From positions 4,030,001-4,094,000 of the forward strand of contig NZ_JAUSZX010000001.1 of NCBI RefSeq assembly GCF_030818015.1: DNA of 64,000 nt, given 5' to 3'. This document shows, one piece after another, positions 10,134 to 18,756 of this stretch. The notes beneath the pieces were generated by a model. That model was given only the letters and a program-made list of their open reading frames with translations. It was not told the DNA's origin and did no database searches. This DNA comes from Arthrobacter globiformis (lineage in GTDB: Bacteria > Actinomycetota > Actinomycetes > Actinomycetales > Micrococcaceae). The translations under genes and the position numbers were made by a program. The number at the start of each line of letters is the position of its first letter. Within the stretch, counting starts at the first letter, position 1.

Positions 10134-11240
10134 TTGCGTCTGGCGACCGGATTCAAATTTCTTGCTGTGGGGGCAACCGCGGTTGCCCTGGTTATCCTTG
10201 CGCTCGTACTTTCCGGCATTAGCGGCAGGGAACAGGATATGAACCAGCCGGGTCCCAGTACCGAGGCGACACCAGAAGAGAACACCTATCCACCATGGTT
10301 CGGAGCCTACTTCGATCTCACCCTTGATCCCGCTAAGCGGCTCGCCAATTGGCCCCGGCTTGGCCAGGTCACCACCATCCTGTCCTTTATCGTCGCCAAT
10401 CCGGCGCACCCCTGCGAACCGTCCTGGGGCGGCCTCTACAGCCAGGAGCAAGCGAGCGAGAAGCTGCACTTGGACGGCCAGATAGAGCGTCACCGCAAGG
10501 ACGGAAATGACGTCGCCGTCTCCTTTGGAGGACAACGCGGGGAAGAACTGTCCCTCACATGCACCGACGCCCAAGCCCTGGGTAAGGCCTACGCAGCCGT
10601 CATCAGCCGCTACGGGCTGGACGTCGTCGACCTCGACGTCGAAGGCGGGGCGCTGAAGGACTCCAATGCCGCAAAAAGGCGCGCAACCGCTTTTGCCCTG
10701 CTGCAGGCCAACCGACCGCCCGGCAAACCCCTGCACGTCTGGCTCACGCTTCCGGTTGACGCTCACGGACTAGCCCCCGAGGCAGAGTCAACGGTTGCAA
10801 CCATGCTTGGCGCCGGAGTGGAGCTTGCCGGCGTCAATATCATGACGATGAACTTCGGTCCGCTCCAATCCGGACAAAGCATGCTGGACGTCTCCATCAG
10901 CGCTGCCGAGGCAACCCACCGGCAAATGACGGCCCTCTACGGGCGGGCCGGCCAGCAACTCGACCCGGCCCTGCTTTGGAAAAAGATGGGGATCACCCCC
11001 ATGGTGGGCCAAAACGACGTCAGCGGACAGGTACTGAGTCTGCAGGACGCTACAGGACTAAACAGCTTTGCCTTGGAGCACGGCGTCGGGCGAATGTCCA
11101 TGTGGTCCCTCAGCCGCGACAGGGCCTGCACTCCTTCCGACAGGAAGGAAGCGCCCTCCGCTGCCTCATCAACGTGCAGCGGAGTCCAGCAGAAGAACGG
11201 GATGTTCGCACAACTCCTGGGGAACGGATATGCCACCTAG
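10134..11240 (+). CDS. GH18-like (chitinase family) membrane-anchored glycosidase
   Basis: About 368 residues. TTG 10134 is preferred as start, with GGAGG 4 bp upstream; earlier starts would overlap the preceding gene and lack a ribosome site. A signal anchor (about 5-30) precedes a TIM-barrel-like domain. The GH18 catalytic signature DxxDxDxE is present as 'DVVDLDVEGG'; the final Glu is the proton donor. 'FGAYFDLTLDPA', 'VAVSFGGQRGEE' and 'VNIMTMNFGP' mark other barrel strands as in secreted actinobacterial chitinase-like proteins. The family hydrolyses beta-1,4 GlcNAc-type bonds. Only 31 bp after the binding lipoprotein, so cotranscribed. Three Cys near the C-terminus are outside the core. 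Confidence 0.82.
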   Translation: MRLATGFKFLAVGATAVALVILALVLSGISGREQDMNQPGPSTEATPEENTYPPWFGAYFDLTLDPAKRLANWPRLGQVTTILSFIVANPAHPCEPSWGGLYSQEQASEKLHLDGQIERHRKDGNDVAVSFGGQRGEELSLTCTDAQALGKAYAAVISRYGLDVVDLDVEGGALKDSNAAKRRATAFALLQANRPPGKPLHVWLTLPVDAHGLAPEAESTVATMLGAGVELAGVNIMTMNFGPLQSGQSMLDVSISAAEATHRQMTALYGRAGQQLDPALLWKKMGITPMVGQNDVSGQVLSLQDATGLNSFALEHGVGRMSMWSLSRDRACTPSDRKEAPSAASSTCSGVQQKNGMFAQLLGNGYAT

Positions 11241-11265
11241 CTCCGCCCGCGTTTGGGTGTACTGG

Positions 11266-11766
11266 TCAGTCAAGCGGCAGCTGGACGGTGACACAGGTTC
11301 CGGTTTCCGTGCTTGATTCCACGTCCAGGTAGCCGCCTGCCCGACCGATGACGCGGTGCAGTTTCCGAAGTCCGCCGTCCGTAGCTTCTTCGGAGAGCAG
11401 GCGCTTGCCGTGAAAGCCTACGCCGTCATCCTGGATGCTGAGCTGAATGGCGCCGGGCGCAACCTGCAGGAGGATTTTTACCTCTTGCGCGAGGGCATGA
11501 GCCACGATGTTGCGGAACAACTCATCTGTGGCCCTGTAAAGCAAGATGGCACTCCGTCTGTCAATCTCGGCCTCGCCATGCCCCACCTCGAGCGCAACCT
11601 TGAGTCCAACCGACCGCATCCGGACTGCGAGTTGATCGATAACTCCTGCGAGGCCGAGGGCATGAAAGTCCAGCGGATGTGCGTCCACCAATCCGTCGAA
11701 GGCCATGACCACTTTCACCGGATGGGAATCATGGTGCTCACCGGTGAATCGATGTTCAGAACTCAC
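11266..11766 (-). CDS. Stand-alone histidine-kinase ATPase domain (truncated NarL-type sensor kinase)
   Basis: 166 residues. 'HPLDFHALGLAGVIDQLAV' (about 30-48) is the end of a HisKA_3 dimerisation domain, then comes a HATPase_c fold with N-box 'ELFRNIVAHA', G1 box 'DDGVGF' and ending 'GTCVTVQLPLD'. The phosphoacceptor His helix, membrane part and any partner response regulator are missing. It starts with GTG and has a poor ribosome site. It may be the remnant of a decayed LuxR-class sensor kinase, or a solo ATPase acting in trans. The reading frame is intact, so I list it as a CDS with reservation. Confidence 0.55.
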   Translation of the reverse strand: MSSEHRFTGEHHDSHPVKVVMAFDGLVDAHPLDFHALGLAGVIDQLAVRMRSVGLKVALEVGHGEAEIDRRSAILLYRATDELFRNIVAHALAQEVKILLQVAPGAIQLSIQDDGVGFHGKRLLSEEATDGGLRKLHRVIGRAGGYLDVESSTETGTCVTVQLPLD

Positions 11767-11872
11767 TGCTCGATTCTGACCGGTTTACCTTGGAAATACC
11801 GTGGGGCGCGAGGCGCCATCCCACCCATCTGGGGGGATCGACTAGAACCACGCCGTCCCCCCGTCCTGCCGG

Positions 11873-12886
11873 CTACTTCCTAAGGAGAGAGTTTCCGTAT
11901 CCGGCGTCACACCTGCCGTCGTGGATTACCCCTTCACCGGGTGCGACCACATAGTTGCTCGCCGGGTTGAAGACCGCCGTGTGGACGTCGGTCACGCGGC
12001 CGGCGCAGTTGTCTGCGCCCCCGGCGTCCACGCTCTGGCCGCCGATCCACATGTCAATCCAGATAGTGGAGTTCGAACCCTGAGCGTTCGTCCCCTGATG
12101 GCAGGGGCCATTCTCGGGATCGTTACCGTCACCGCATGTGTCCTCGACGATGAAATAACGGCGAACATCCGGCAGGTAGATGCGCGTGCCGGCAGGGTAG
12201 TCGAGAACGTCCTTGCCGGTTGCCAGGGAGTGCCCTACCGCAATGGTGATCGGGTCAGCATACGTGCCTGTTCCACCTGCGGTCCTATGTAGCACCGGAT
12301 GGCTGATGGACGCCGACCCTACCGGAGTGTTGTCGTGCCACGTGTAGGCCGTGGTGTAAGCCGTGTTGACAATCTTTTCAGAGGACGCCGGCTGAATGGG
12401 TGCAGGCGCCGGTTTGGGGACGGCAGGGACCGGCGTGACACGCTTCGCGGCGCCCGCTGAGGACGCCTTGGCCGCGGACCGCTCCGCTGTCTTCTTGGCT
12501 GCGGCGGCCGTAGCTGCGGCTACCTGCTGGATGCCTGCCTTCTCCGCTGCTGCCGCCTTCGCTACTGCGTCGGCCTTAGCTTTAGCTGCTGCGCCGGCCT
12601 TGGCTTTGGCTGTTGCCACCACTTTGGCCTTAGCTGCCGCATCCGCCTTGGCCTTGGCGGCCTTGGCGTCCTTGGCAGCCTTGGCTTTGGCGGCCTTGGC
12701 CTCCGCAGCCGCGACCCTCTGTGACGTGCCGATTTCCGGTCCGTTGCTGGAGCTAACTTGCACGCCGGAGTTTGCCAGGCGTGCAGATTGCGGGGATGAG
12801 GTTGGGACAACGGTTGCAGCTCCACACGCCGACGTGGCGAGCAGAACCGAGAGCATGGCGGCGGACAGCAAATATTTCCTGCGCAT
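11873..12886 (-). CDS. Secreted lipoprotein with Ala/Lys helical spacer and Cys-containing C-terminal domain
   Basis: About 337 residues from ATG 12886 (AGAGGA upstream); a longer frame to 12970 lacks a signal-like start. Lipobox 'LLATSACG'. Residues about 50-145 are almost only Ala, Lys, Asp and Val ('AKAKAAKDAKAAKAKADAA'), a long helical or wall-spanning spacer. The C-terminal domain (about 165-337) begins 'TAYTTAYTWHDNTP' and has 'VRRYFIVEDTCGDG', 'WIDMWIGG' and 'NYVVAPGEGVIHDGRCD', with paired Cys. I recognise the domain as one of secreted actinobacterial (and, from memory, some fungal) proteins but know no activity; a double-psi beta-barrel-like fold is only a guess. The next gene upstream encodes the same domain without the spacer. 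Confidence 0.75.
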   Translation of the reverse strand: MRRKYLLSAAMLSVLLATSACGAATVVPTSSPQSARLANSGVQVSSSNGPEIGTSQRVAAAEAKAAKAKAAKDAKAAKAKADAAAKAKVVATAKAKAGAAAKAKADAVAKAAAAEKAGIQQVAAATAAAAKKTAERSAAKASSAGAAKRVTPVPAVPKPAPAPIQPASSEKIVNTAYTTAYTWHDNTPVGSASISHPVLHRTAGGTGTYADPITIAVGHSLATGKDVLDYPAGTRIYLPDVRRYFIVEDTCGDGNDPENGPCHQGTNAQGSNSTIWIDMWIGGQSVDAGGADNCAGRVTDVHTAVFNPASNYVVAPGEGVIHDGRCDAGYGNSLLRK

Positions 12887-13166
12887 GGGAACTAAATCCT
12901 CTTCGGGGTGCGAAACGGGCAGTCCGAAGGGAAACAGGTCCTGCCCGAAGTGGGTCACGGTCTGAAGCAATGCCAGGCAATGCCTCCTCGGGACTTACCA
13001 CACGAAACTCACTTCAGAATGTTCTAAAGGGCGTGTGCGCCAACCAGTGATCCAAACGTTACATTGCCCGGCTAAAAGAGGCCAATCCTCGGCGCGTCGC
13101 GCCCAGTTCGGCTAAATCCAACGATGCCTCGTGACTGTCCTCACACAGACAGTATTCGGGAAGCGG

Positions 13167-13760
13167 CTACCTGGTGGCCAGTCCGTCACCATAGCCCGTG
13201 TCGCACTTACCGTTGTGGATCACGCCTTCTCCCGAGGCAACCGCGTAGTCCGCACGCGGGTTAAACACGGCAGTCCGCGTGCCCGTTACTTTCCGAGTAC
13301 AGCGCCGGGCCGACGCCTTGCTTCCGCCCTCCCCACCAATCCACAGATCGATCCAGATGGACGCCCCGTCGTACTTCTCGGCCCCGGAGTGGCAGGGCCG
13401 ATCCTCCGGAGTGGGTCCATCACCGCACGTGTCTTCCACTATGAAATATCGCCGTACATTCGGAACATATATGCGCGTGCCGGCGGGAACGTCGAGGACA
13501 TCTTTCCCCGTCTCCAAAGAGTGCCCGACGGCGACGGTAATGGGATCCTCGTATGTTCCGGTTCCACCGGCTTCGTGATGCAATACGGGGTGACTGATGT
13601 CGGGGGAACGGGCGGGCGTGTTGTCGAACCATGTGTAGGCCGTCATGTACACGTCAGGCACAACCTTCTCATCCGACGGTCGCGGCGGCGGACCGTCGCA
13701 AGCAGAGGCCAGCAAGACCAGGGAAAACAACCCCGAAGCCATCACGACTATTTTCCGCAT
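13167..13760 (-). CDS. Secreted lipoprotein, paralogue of the preceding Cys-domain protein
   Basis: 197 residues. Signal peptide with lipobox 'LASAC', an 8-12 residue spacer, then a domain starting 'YMTAYTWFDNTP' that matches the neighbour's C-terminal domain nearly throughout: 'HPVLHHEAGGTGTYEDPITV', 'PAGTRIYVPNVRRYFIVED', 'WIDLWIGGEG', 'GEGVIHNGKCDTGYGDGL'. The four to six Cys positions are kept. The Ala/Lys spacer of the neighbour is absent, so the pair may show the same activity at two distances from the membrane. Function unknown. Tandem same-strand arrangement with about 280 bp between them suggests an old duplication with separate promoters. Confidence 0.78.
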   Translation of the reverse strand: MRKIVVMASGLFSLVLLASACDGPPPRPSDEKVVPDVYMTAYTWFDNTPARSPDISHPVLHHEAGGTGTYEDPITVAVGHSLETGKDVLDVPAGTRIYVPNVRRYFIVEDTCGDGPTPEDRPCHSGAEKYDGASIWIDLWIGGEGGSKASARRCTRKVTGTRTAVFNPRADYAVASGEGVIHNGKCDTGYGDGLATR

Positions 13761-14552
13761 TCGGCATCTGCCTCTTCCACCGGGTCTGTGGATCCAAAGT
13801 GAACGTTACAGTTGGCCGCCTCGGCCGCGCTACACGCGGCTGAGGTTTAACGGACTGTTCAGAGGAATCGGCCGGAATTAGCGTCAGCAGGCCCTGTTGA
13901 ATTCGGTTCTGCCTACCGCGTGGTCGTTAGCTTTGATCCAAGTCCGAGGGCAAGGAGAGCTCAGCTCAACTGCCTCACCTAAGGAGTCGTCGTCCTGAAG
14001 CGCATGATGGGAATCAGGCTGCTGTTGGACGGCCGAAGCGGTCTCCGCAGGCGCGCGGAGACCGCTTCTTTTTATTGATTCCCCGGGAACGGTGGTGAGA
14101 ACGGCCCCGCGGAACCAAACCTCGGGTTGTTGTTTTGAAGGGCGGCAAGAAACACAGACGAGCAAGTATTCGAACGTCGCAACTTCGGATTTTCCGCGCT
14201 TTTGCTTTGATTGTGGCTACACTTCAGGGTGACGTGTAGAGAAGAGTGGGCGCAGATTTAATACTGGTTTACCTGCGCTGAGGCTCCCATCTCGTCTTGC
14301 CGCGATTGTGCCCCTGTGACTAGAGGACCTTTGGGATTACCTACCCTAGGTGACGCGCAACTAGAGCGCACCCCTAATGAGTACTCGAATTTGGGCCTCG
14401 CCCATTACTTGTTTACTCGGCTGCCTGTGACCAGCCGTTTTGTTGCTGATCACGCCCAACAAGGCTGGCAAATGCGGTGATTCGGTCCCGTGCCATGCTG
14501 TGAACGCAAGCGCCGTAGGGGCCACAACTGTACGTTCGCGCTATGTGGTGGC
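13761..14552. other. 792-bp gene-poor region with a lone + strand terminator
   Basis: No protein gene convinces me. It contains an imperfect hairpin (13819-13845), the strong terminator listed separately, and a GAGTACTCGAA stretch at 14379-14389. The only frame touching the terminator is 24 codons from ATG 14004 and runs through the stem, which argues against translation. A small RNA is possible upstream of the terminator. Confidence 0.45.
14036..14074 (+). terminator. Rho-independent terminator, no obvious gene upstream
   Basis: A perfect 12-bp stem (14036-14047 pairing with 14056-14067) with an 8-nt loop, followed by CTTTTTATT. The T-run is only on the + strand, so it ends a + strand transcript, yet the nearest protein genes on both sides are on the - strand. 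Confidence 0.85.
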
Positions 14553-16799
14553 TTAGCCCCAGCCGCCGCCCATCCGGACGCGGCCACCGGAGGCGGTCCC
14601 GCCGTACAGCCAAAGAACCCCGTCCGTGTCGACGGCAAGGAGGTCGTTCCTGCCGTCGCCGCTGAAGTCGCCGCGTCCGGCCAGGGTGGACATGGAGTTC
14701 CAGCCCTCGCCCATCTGGACCCGCGGGAGCCAGCCGCTGCGGCCGTTGCCCTGGTACAGCCACAGGGTTCCGCTGCTGTCACGGGCCATCAGGTCTGACT
14801 TCCCGTCACCGTTCATGTCACCTGGCCCAACGAGGGCGGTCATCACGTTCCAGCCGCCGCCCACCCGGACGCGAGGCAGCCAGCCGCCGCGGCCGTTCCC
14901 CGGGTACAGCCACAGGGTTCCGCTGCTGTCCCGTGCCAGCAGGTCGGCTTTCCGGTCACTGTTCATGTCGCCGGATCCGACGAGGGCGGTCATCACGTTC
15001 CAGCCGCCGCCCACCCGGGCGCGCGGCAACCAGCCACCGCGCCCGTTGCCTGGGTAGAGCCACAGCGTTCCGCCAGTATCCCTGGCCAGCACATCCGCCT
15101 TGCCGTCGCTGTTCATGTCACCCGCACCCACGAGCGAGGTCATCACGTTCCAGCCGCCGCCCATGCGAACTCGGGGCAGCCAGCCGCTCCGGCCGTTGCC
15201 GGGATACAGCCAGAGGGTGCCGCTGCTGTCCCTGGCCACGGCGTCGGCCTTCCGGTCGCCGTTCATGTCACCGGTTGCCACGAGCATGGTGATGCGGACG
15301 CGGTCCGGGAGCACTGCCGCGGCGGCATCCACCAGGCCGGCGCCGCACCCCTGCGGGCATCCGCCGGCAACTGGTTTGGCGGTGTGCTTCAGGCGTGCTT
15401 CGACGGCGGCCGGTGTCGCCGTCGGGCCCATCTGGGCCATGAGCAGCGCGGCCGCACCGGACACGTGCGGTGCCGCGAAAGAGGTGCCCTCGGACCAGTA
15501 ATAGTTTGTGCCTGGGGTCTCTGTTGCCGTTGTATCGCCGTCGTTCTCGGTCGAGAGGATGCCGTTCGCGGTGCCGCTGTTGGAATCGTCGGCGTTGGTT
15601 GGCGTCATGTCGCCACCGGGTGCGGTGATGTCGACGCCGGGACCGAAGTTGGAGTACGGCGCCAAGGCGCCGCTGGGGCCACTGGCCGCAACGCTGACGA
15701 CATTCCGGCAGTTGGCCGGGGTGGAGTCGGAGGCCTGCGCCATCTCATTGCCGGCCGCCGCCACCACCACCGAGCCCCTGGCCGTCGCGGTGTCGATGGC
15801 GTCCTGGAATGTCTGGGGGCACGCTTCCGTGCCGCCAAGGCTCAGATTGATCACGCGCGCCGGATGCAGGTTCGCCGGCGCGTCATTGACGGGGGCTCCG
15901 GACGCCCAGAGGATCGCGTCGGCAATGTCCGATACCTGGCCACCACACGGGCCCAGCACACGCACGGGGAGGACTTTAGCTCCGGGTGCAACCCCGGCCA
16001 TGCCCACTCGGTTGCCTGTAACTGCGGCAACGATGCCGGCCACGTGCGTGCCATGCCAGGAGGAGACGGGCACGCCCGCTGCTCCGTCGCCGCACTGGCC
16101 ATCCGAAGACCAGTCGCCCGGGTCCGTGGCGTCGGCGTCGCGACCATCGTGGTCGCCGGATTCAACTGGGTCAGCGATCATGTCATAGCCGTCCAGCACG
16201 TTCTCGTTCAAGTCATCGTGGCTGGTTATGCCGGTGTCGATGACGGCCACCACCTGGCCGGCGCCGCGGGTGACGTCCCAAGCTCGGGTCACGCTGATTC
16301 CGCCGGAATTCGGGGACAGATTCCACTGATCGCCGAACGCTGGATCATTTGGATCGGCCGCCTTGGCCTGCAGTCTGAAGTCCGGCTCCGCATAAGCGAC
16401 GGCGGGGTCCGCGCGCAGCGAGGCAAGCAACTTATCAGCGTCGCCGCCGCCCAGTTCCTTACTGGTACGCACCACGCGGGCCCCGCCAGCCGTGGCGCGG
16501 ACGTCCTTCGCGGTGGCGCCAAGCTTGGCGGCTGCGCGGCTGAAGGACTGGGCACGGAGCGCGGAGCCGGACCTGGCCGGGTCCTTGAACTTGACGATGA
16601 ACTGGTCCGTCGGCGGGGTGGCCATGGACGGCCGGCGAGGGACAGACGGAAACGAGTGGGCCGGCGTCGGGGTTATCGGGGCATCATTTGCCGAGGCTGC
16701 GGGCGCAACGAGGGCAGTGGCCACAAGCGCGGCGATGCCGGCCGACGTCACAAGGGCAGAGAAGAAGCGCGTTCGGTGCATAGGCGACATCGAGACCAT
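14553..16799 (-). CDS. Secreted S8 (subtilisin-like) protease with C-terminal FG-GAP/VCBS repeats
   Basis: 748 residues. A Sec signal peptide (about 8-37, ending 'APAASA') is followed by an inhibitor-I9 propeptide ('PTDQFIVKFKDPARS') and a subtilisin domain. The triad is visible: Asp in 'VVAVIDTGITSH', His in 'WHGTHVAGIVAAV', Ser in 'GTSFAAPHVSGAA'. From residue 510 come five 50-residue repeats of the form 'GDMNSDGKADVLARD' plus 'GTLWLYPGNGRGGW', Asp/Gly-rich calcium-loop FG-GAP units that form beta-propeller blades. The protease should act outside the cell; the repeats probably bind the surface or a glycan. The start is uncertain among three close ATGs (16799, 16790, 16781). It lies downstream of the pyruvyltransferase gene on the same strand. 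Confidence 0.92.
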   Translation of the reverse strand: MVSMSPMHRTRFFSALVTSAGIAALVATALVAPAASANDAPITPTPAHSFPSVPRRPSMATPPTDQFIVKFKDPARSGSALRAQSFSRAAAKLGATAKDVRATAGGARVVRTSKELGGGDADKLLASLRADPAVAYAEPDFRLQAKAADPNDPAFGDQWNLSPNSGGISVTRAWDVTRGAGQVVAVIDTGITSHDDLNENVLDGYDMIADPVESGDHDGRDADATDPGDWSSDGQCGDGAAGVPVSSWHGTHVAGIVAAVTGNRVGMAGVAPGAKVLPVRVLGPCGGQVSDIADAILWASGAPVNDAPANLHPARVINLSLGGTEACPQTFQDAIDTATARGSVVVAAAGNEMAQASDSTPANCRNVVSVAASGPSGALAPYSNFGPGVDITAPGGDMTPTNADDSNSGTANGILSTENDGDTTATETPGTNYYWSEGTSFAAPHVSGAAALLMAQMGPTATPAAVEARLKHTAKPVAGGCPQGCGAGLVDAAAAVLPDRVRITMLVATGDMNGDRKADAVARDSSGTLWLYPGNGRSGWLPRVRMGGGWNVMTSLVGAGDMNSDGKADVLARDTGGTLWLYPGNGRGGWLPRARVGGGWNVMTALVGSGDMNSDRKADLLARDSSGTLWLYPGNGRGGWLPRVRVGGGWNVMTALVGPGDMNGDGKSDLMARDSSGTLWLYQGNGRSGWLPRVQMGEGWNSMSTLAGRGDFSGDGRNDLLAVDTDGVLWLYGGTASGGRVRMGGGWG
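14556..15272 (-). repeat. 150-bp FG-GAP/VCBS coding repeats, 4.8 units
   Basis: Five tandem units (last one shortened) at a 150-bp period inside the 748-residue protease. DNA similarity to the units at 29243-29968 is visibly higher than expected from protein constraint alone, suggesting recent exchange. Confidence 0.85.
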
Positions 16800-17098
16800 C
16801 CTGTCCTTCGCCCGTCGGCCGCTGGTGCCGGGAGGCAGTTTTGAGGCGCGGCCCCCGCCGCGTTCAGGATGAGTCTACCGGGGGCGTCGGTTCGTGGGCA
16901 CTACGCAGGCCGTCATTCGAGCAGCTGCAGGCTTCACATCGGGATCTACTAGCTCGGGATTTCATCTCCGTGGCCCTGGCGGCGGTCTGTTCCCAGCAGC
17001 TGGACGGCCTCGCCGGCGTCAAGTCCGTGGCGGCAGGCCACACCGTGGCGTTTGCCCGGCAGGCCTCTGTCGCCAACGGAGATACGGCTGGGAGCCCT

Positions 17099-18619
17099 TT
17101 AGTGCCGTCGGCCTTTTAGCCGACCGGTGAGGTGAGCGCTTCGCCGCAGGAACGATGCCATTCGGAACGACCGGGAGGAAAGAATTGCATCGCGTTCACG
17201 AATGAGCTCGGCGTGGCGTCGGGCAAGAGCATCACGCTCGGAACTTACCTCATCCAGTTCGGTCCACAGGCGGCCAATGCTGCTGCTCAGGGTGCGGAAC
17301 AGTCGCCTGTGCCCGTTTGCCTCCCGGGACCAGGCGCCTTCTGCCGCCAGTTGGGCTACTCCGCCCAAGCCGTCCGGCGTTTCCGTTCGGGCGCCTGCCA
17401 GTGCCACTGCTACGCCATCCCACCATTCCTGCTGCCTTTGGACTGCATCAGGAAGTGCCTGCACGAGGTGCTGACGGACTTGTTCGCGTCGCGACCAAAC
17501 TTCCGATATGCCGTCGTCCATTCCCCCCGATGCAAGGCTTGGCAACGGAAGGGCCCAGTTCTCCAATCCCCAGTTCTCCATTGCTCCATGCAGGCGGACA
17601 TCCGAATAAGCATCGTTTGATACTGCAACCACTGGCACGCCAGCGGCCAGGCCGAAGACGGCCGGGTGATAGCGATTCGTCAGTACCAGTTCGGCCGCTT
17701 TGGTGATGGACGCGGCTTCACCCGCCGGGAGCACAGGGAGCGTCCTGAGGCGGCCGCTGCGGGAATTCTCAAGCAGGACCCGGTGGGAATCATGGTCGCC
17801 GCCGGAGTGGCCTGCTCCGAGCGCCCCGAGGTGGGGAACGAGGTACACCGGAAGACCGGTGAGATCGGCCGCTCGGTCGAGCACTCCGGCATATGCCGGC
17901 AGGTTGTTGCTTCCTTCCCGCCCCGAGTCTGGGCTGAATGTCGCAGCGATGTACTGCCCATTGGGCATTTCCGTTCCATGCTGACCTGTGTGCGCATTCA
18001 GCTGCTCAGACGGCTGACGCATCTCAATAAAGCTGCCGTCGTCGAGGACCTTCACCAGTCTTTGGGGCTCCAGACCGAGTTCCAACCCCAAAGCGTAGGA
18101 AGATGTCTCGCGGGCCCCTACGAGCGTGGCGGAGGTCAGCAGTTCTTGAAGGACGGCCCGGTCCTGCGGCAGCAGCGCGGGCCCGAACGTCTGGCCACTG
18201 ACCACCAGCGGCTTTCCCAGCTGTTTCGCGATAAGCGCGACGGCGGCACGTTCATACAGCAGCCAGCCGAACAGAGAGTTCATGTTGCCCCCGCCGGCGA
18301 TCAGCACGCCGTCGGCCTCCCCGATCGCTTCGATCACTGACCACGTATGGTCAGCGGGAGGCAGGGCCGACCGGTCACCGGCGGCGGCCCGCCGGACCAA
18401 ATCGAGATGGCGGGCCCGTTCCCCAGGCTGCCAGGGAAATTCGACGGTCTGGGCAGCGTCCACCCCGTAGAGCCGAGATGTCTGTGCCGGATCGCGGGAC
18501 AGCAGGACAAACTCGGCGTCCATCCGCTTCTTCAGCTCGTCCACAGCGGCGACTGTCATGGCCTCGTCCCCTACGTGGTACGCAGCCTGACCCAGATCCC
18601 CTTGAACAACAATCTTCAC
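17099..18619 (-). CDS. Polysaccharide pyruvyl transferase family protein
   Basis: 506 residues from GTG with GAGGA 8 bp upstream. The N-terminus 'IVVQGDLGQAAYHVGDEAM' and the inner 'GVLIAGGGNMNSLFGW' plus 'LVVSGQTFGPAL' are the family's conserved segments; 'ELVLTNRYHPAVFGLAAGVP' holds the catalytic-region H. Such GT-B-like enzymes add ketal-pyruvate from PEP to surface polysaccharide sugars. After about residue 440 a charged coiled coil ('SERDALARRHAELIRERD') ends in 'SFRMASFLRRS', a tail often seen on actinobacterial glycosyltransferases. The GT2 gene lies upstream on the same strand, so the two probably modify one glycan. A decayed copy of this 3' end lies at 28732-28909. Confidence 0.88.
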   Translation of the reverse strand: MKIVVQGDLGQAAYHVGDEAMTVAAVDELKKRMDAEFVLLSRDPAQTSRLYGVDAAQTVEFPWQPGERARHLDLVRRAAAGDRSALPPADHTWSVIEAIGEADGVLIAGGGNMNSLFGWLLYERAAVALIAKQLGKPLVVSGQTFGPALLPQDRAVLQELLTSATLVGARETSSYALGLELGLEPQRLVKVLDDGSFIEMRQPSEQLNAHTGQHGTEMPNGQYIAATFSPDSGREGSNNLPAYAGVLDRAADLTGLPVYLVPHLGALGAGHSGGDHDSHRVLLENSRSGRLRTLPVLPAGEAASITKAAELVLTNRYHPAVFGLAAGVPVVAVSNDAYSDVRLHGAMENWGLENWALPLPSLASGGMDDGISEVWSRREQVRQHLVQALPDAVQRQQEWWDGVAVALAGARTETPDGLGGVAQLAAEGAWSREANGHRRLFRTLSSSIGRLWTELDEVSSERDALARRHAELIRERDAILSSRSFRMASFLRRSAHLTGRLKGRRH

Positions 18620-18756
18620 TTAGATGTCCTCTTCCGGCCCGCGGCGCGTCGATGGTCGACGGCAGGCTGATACACACCTGTCCCGTGGACAGGGCCAATA
18701 AAATTTGAAAGTGGCGAAGAACCGGGGACAGCGCCCGGCTCCTCGATGGGCTGGCC

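Noticed and set aside
14004..14078. 24-codon ORF running through the terminator
   Set aside because: Coding through a perfect terminator stem is improbable; the frame is explained by chance.
15384..16844. Long + strand frame (486 residues) opposite the 748-residue protease
   Set aside because: Antisense shadow of a high-GC gene; Arg/Gly/His-rich with no domain, and the protease triad on the other strand is unambiguous.
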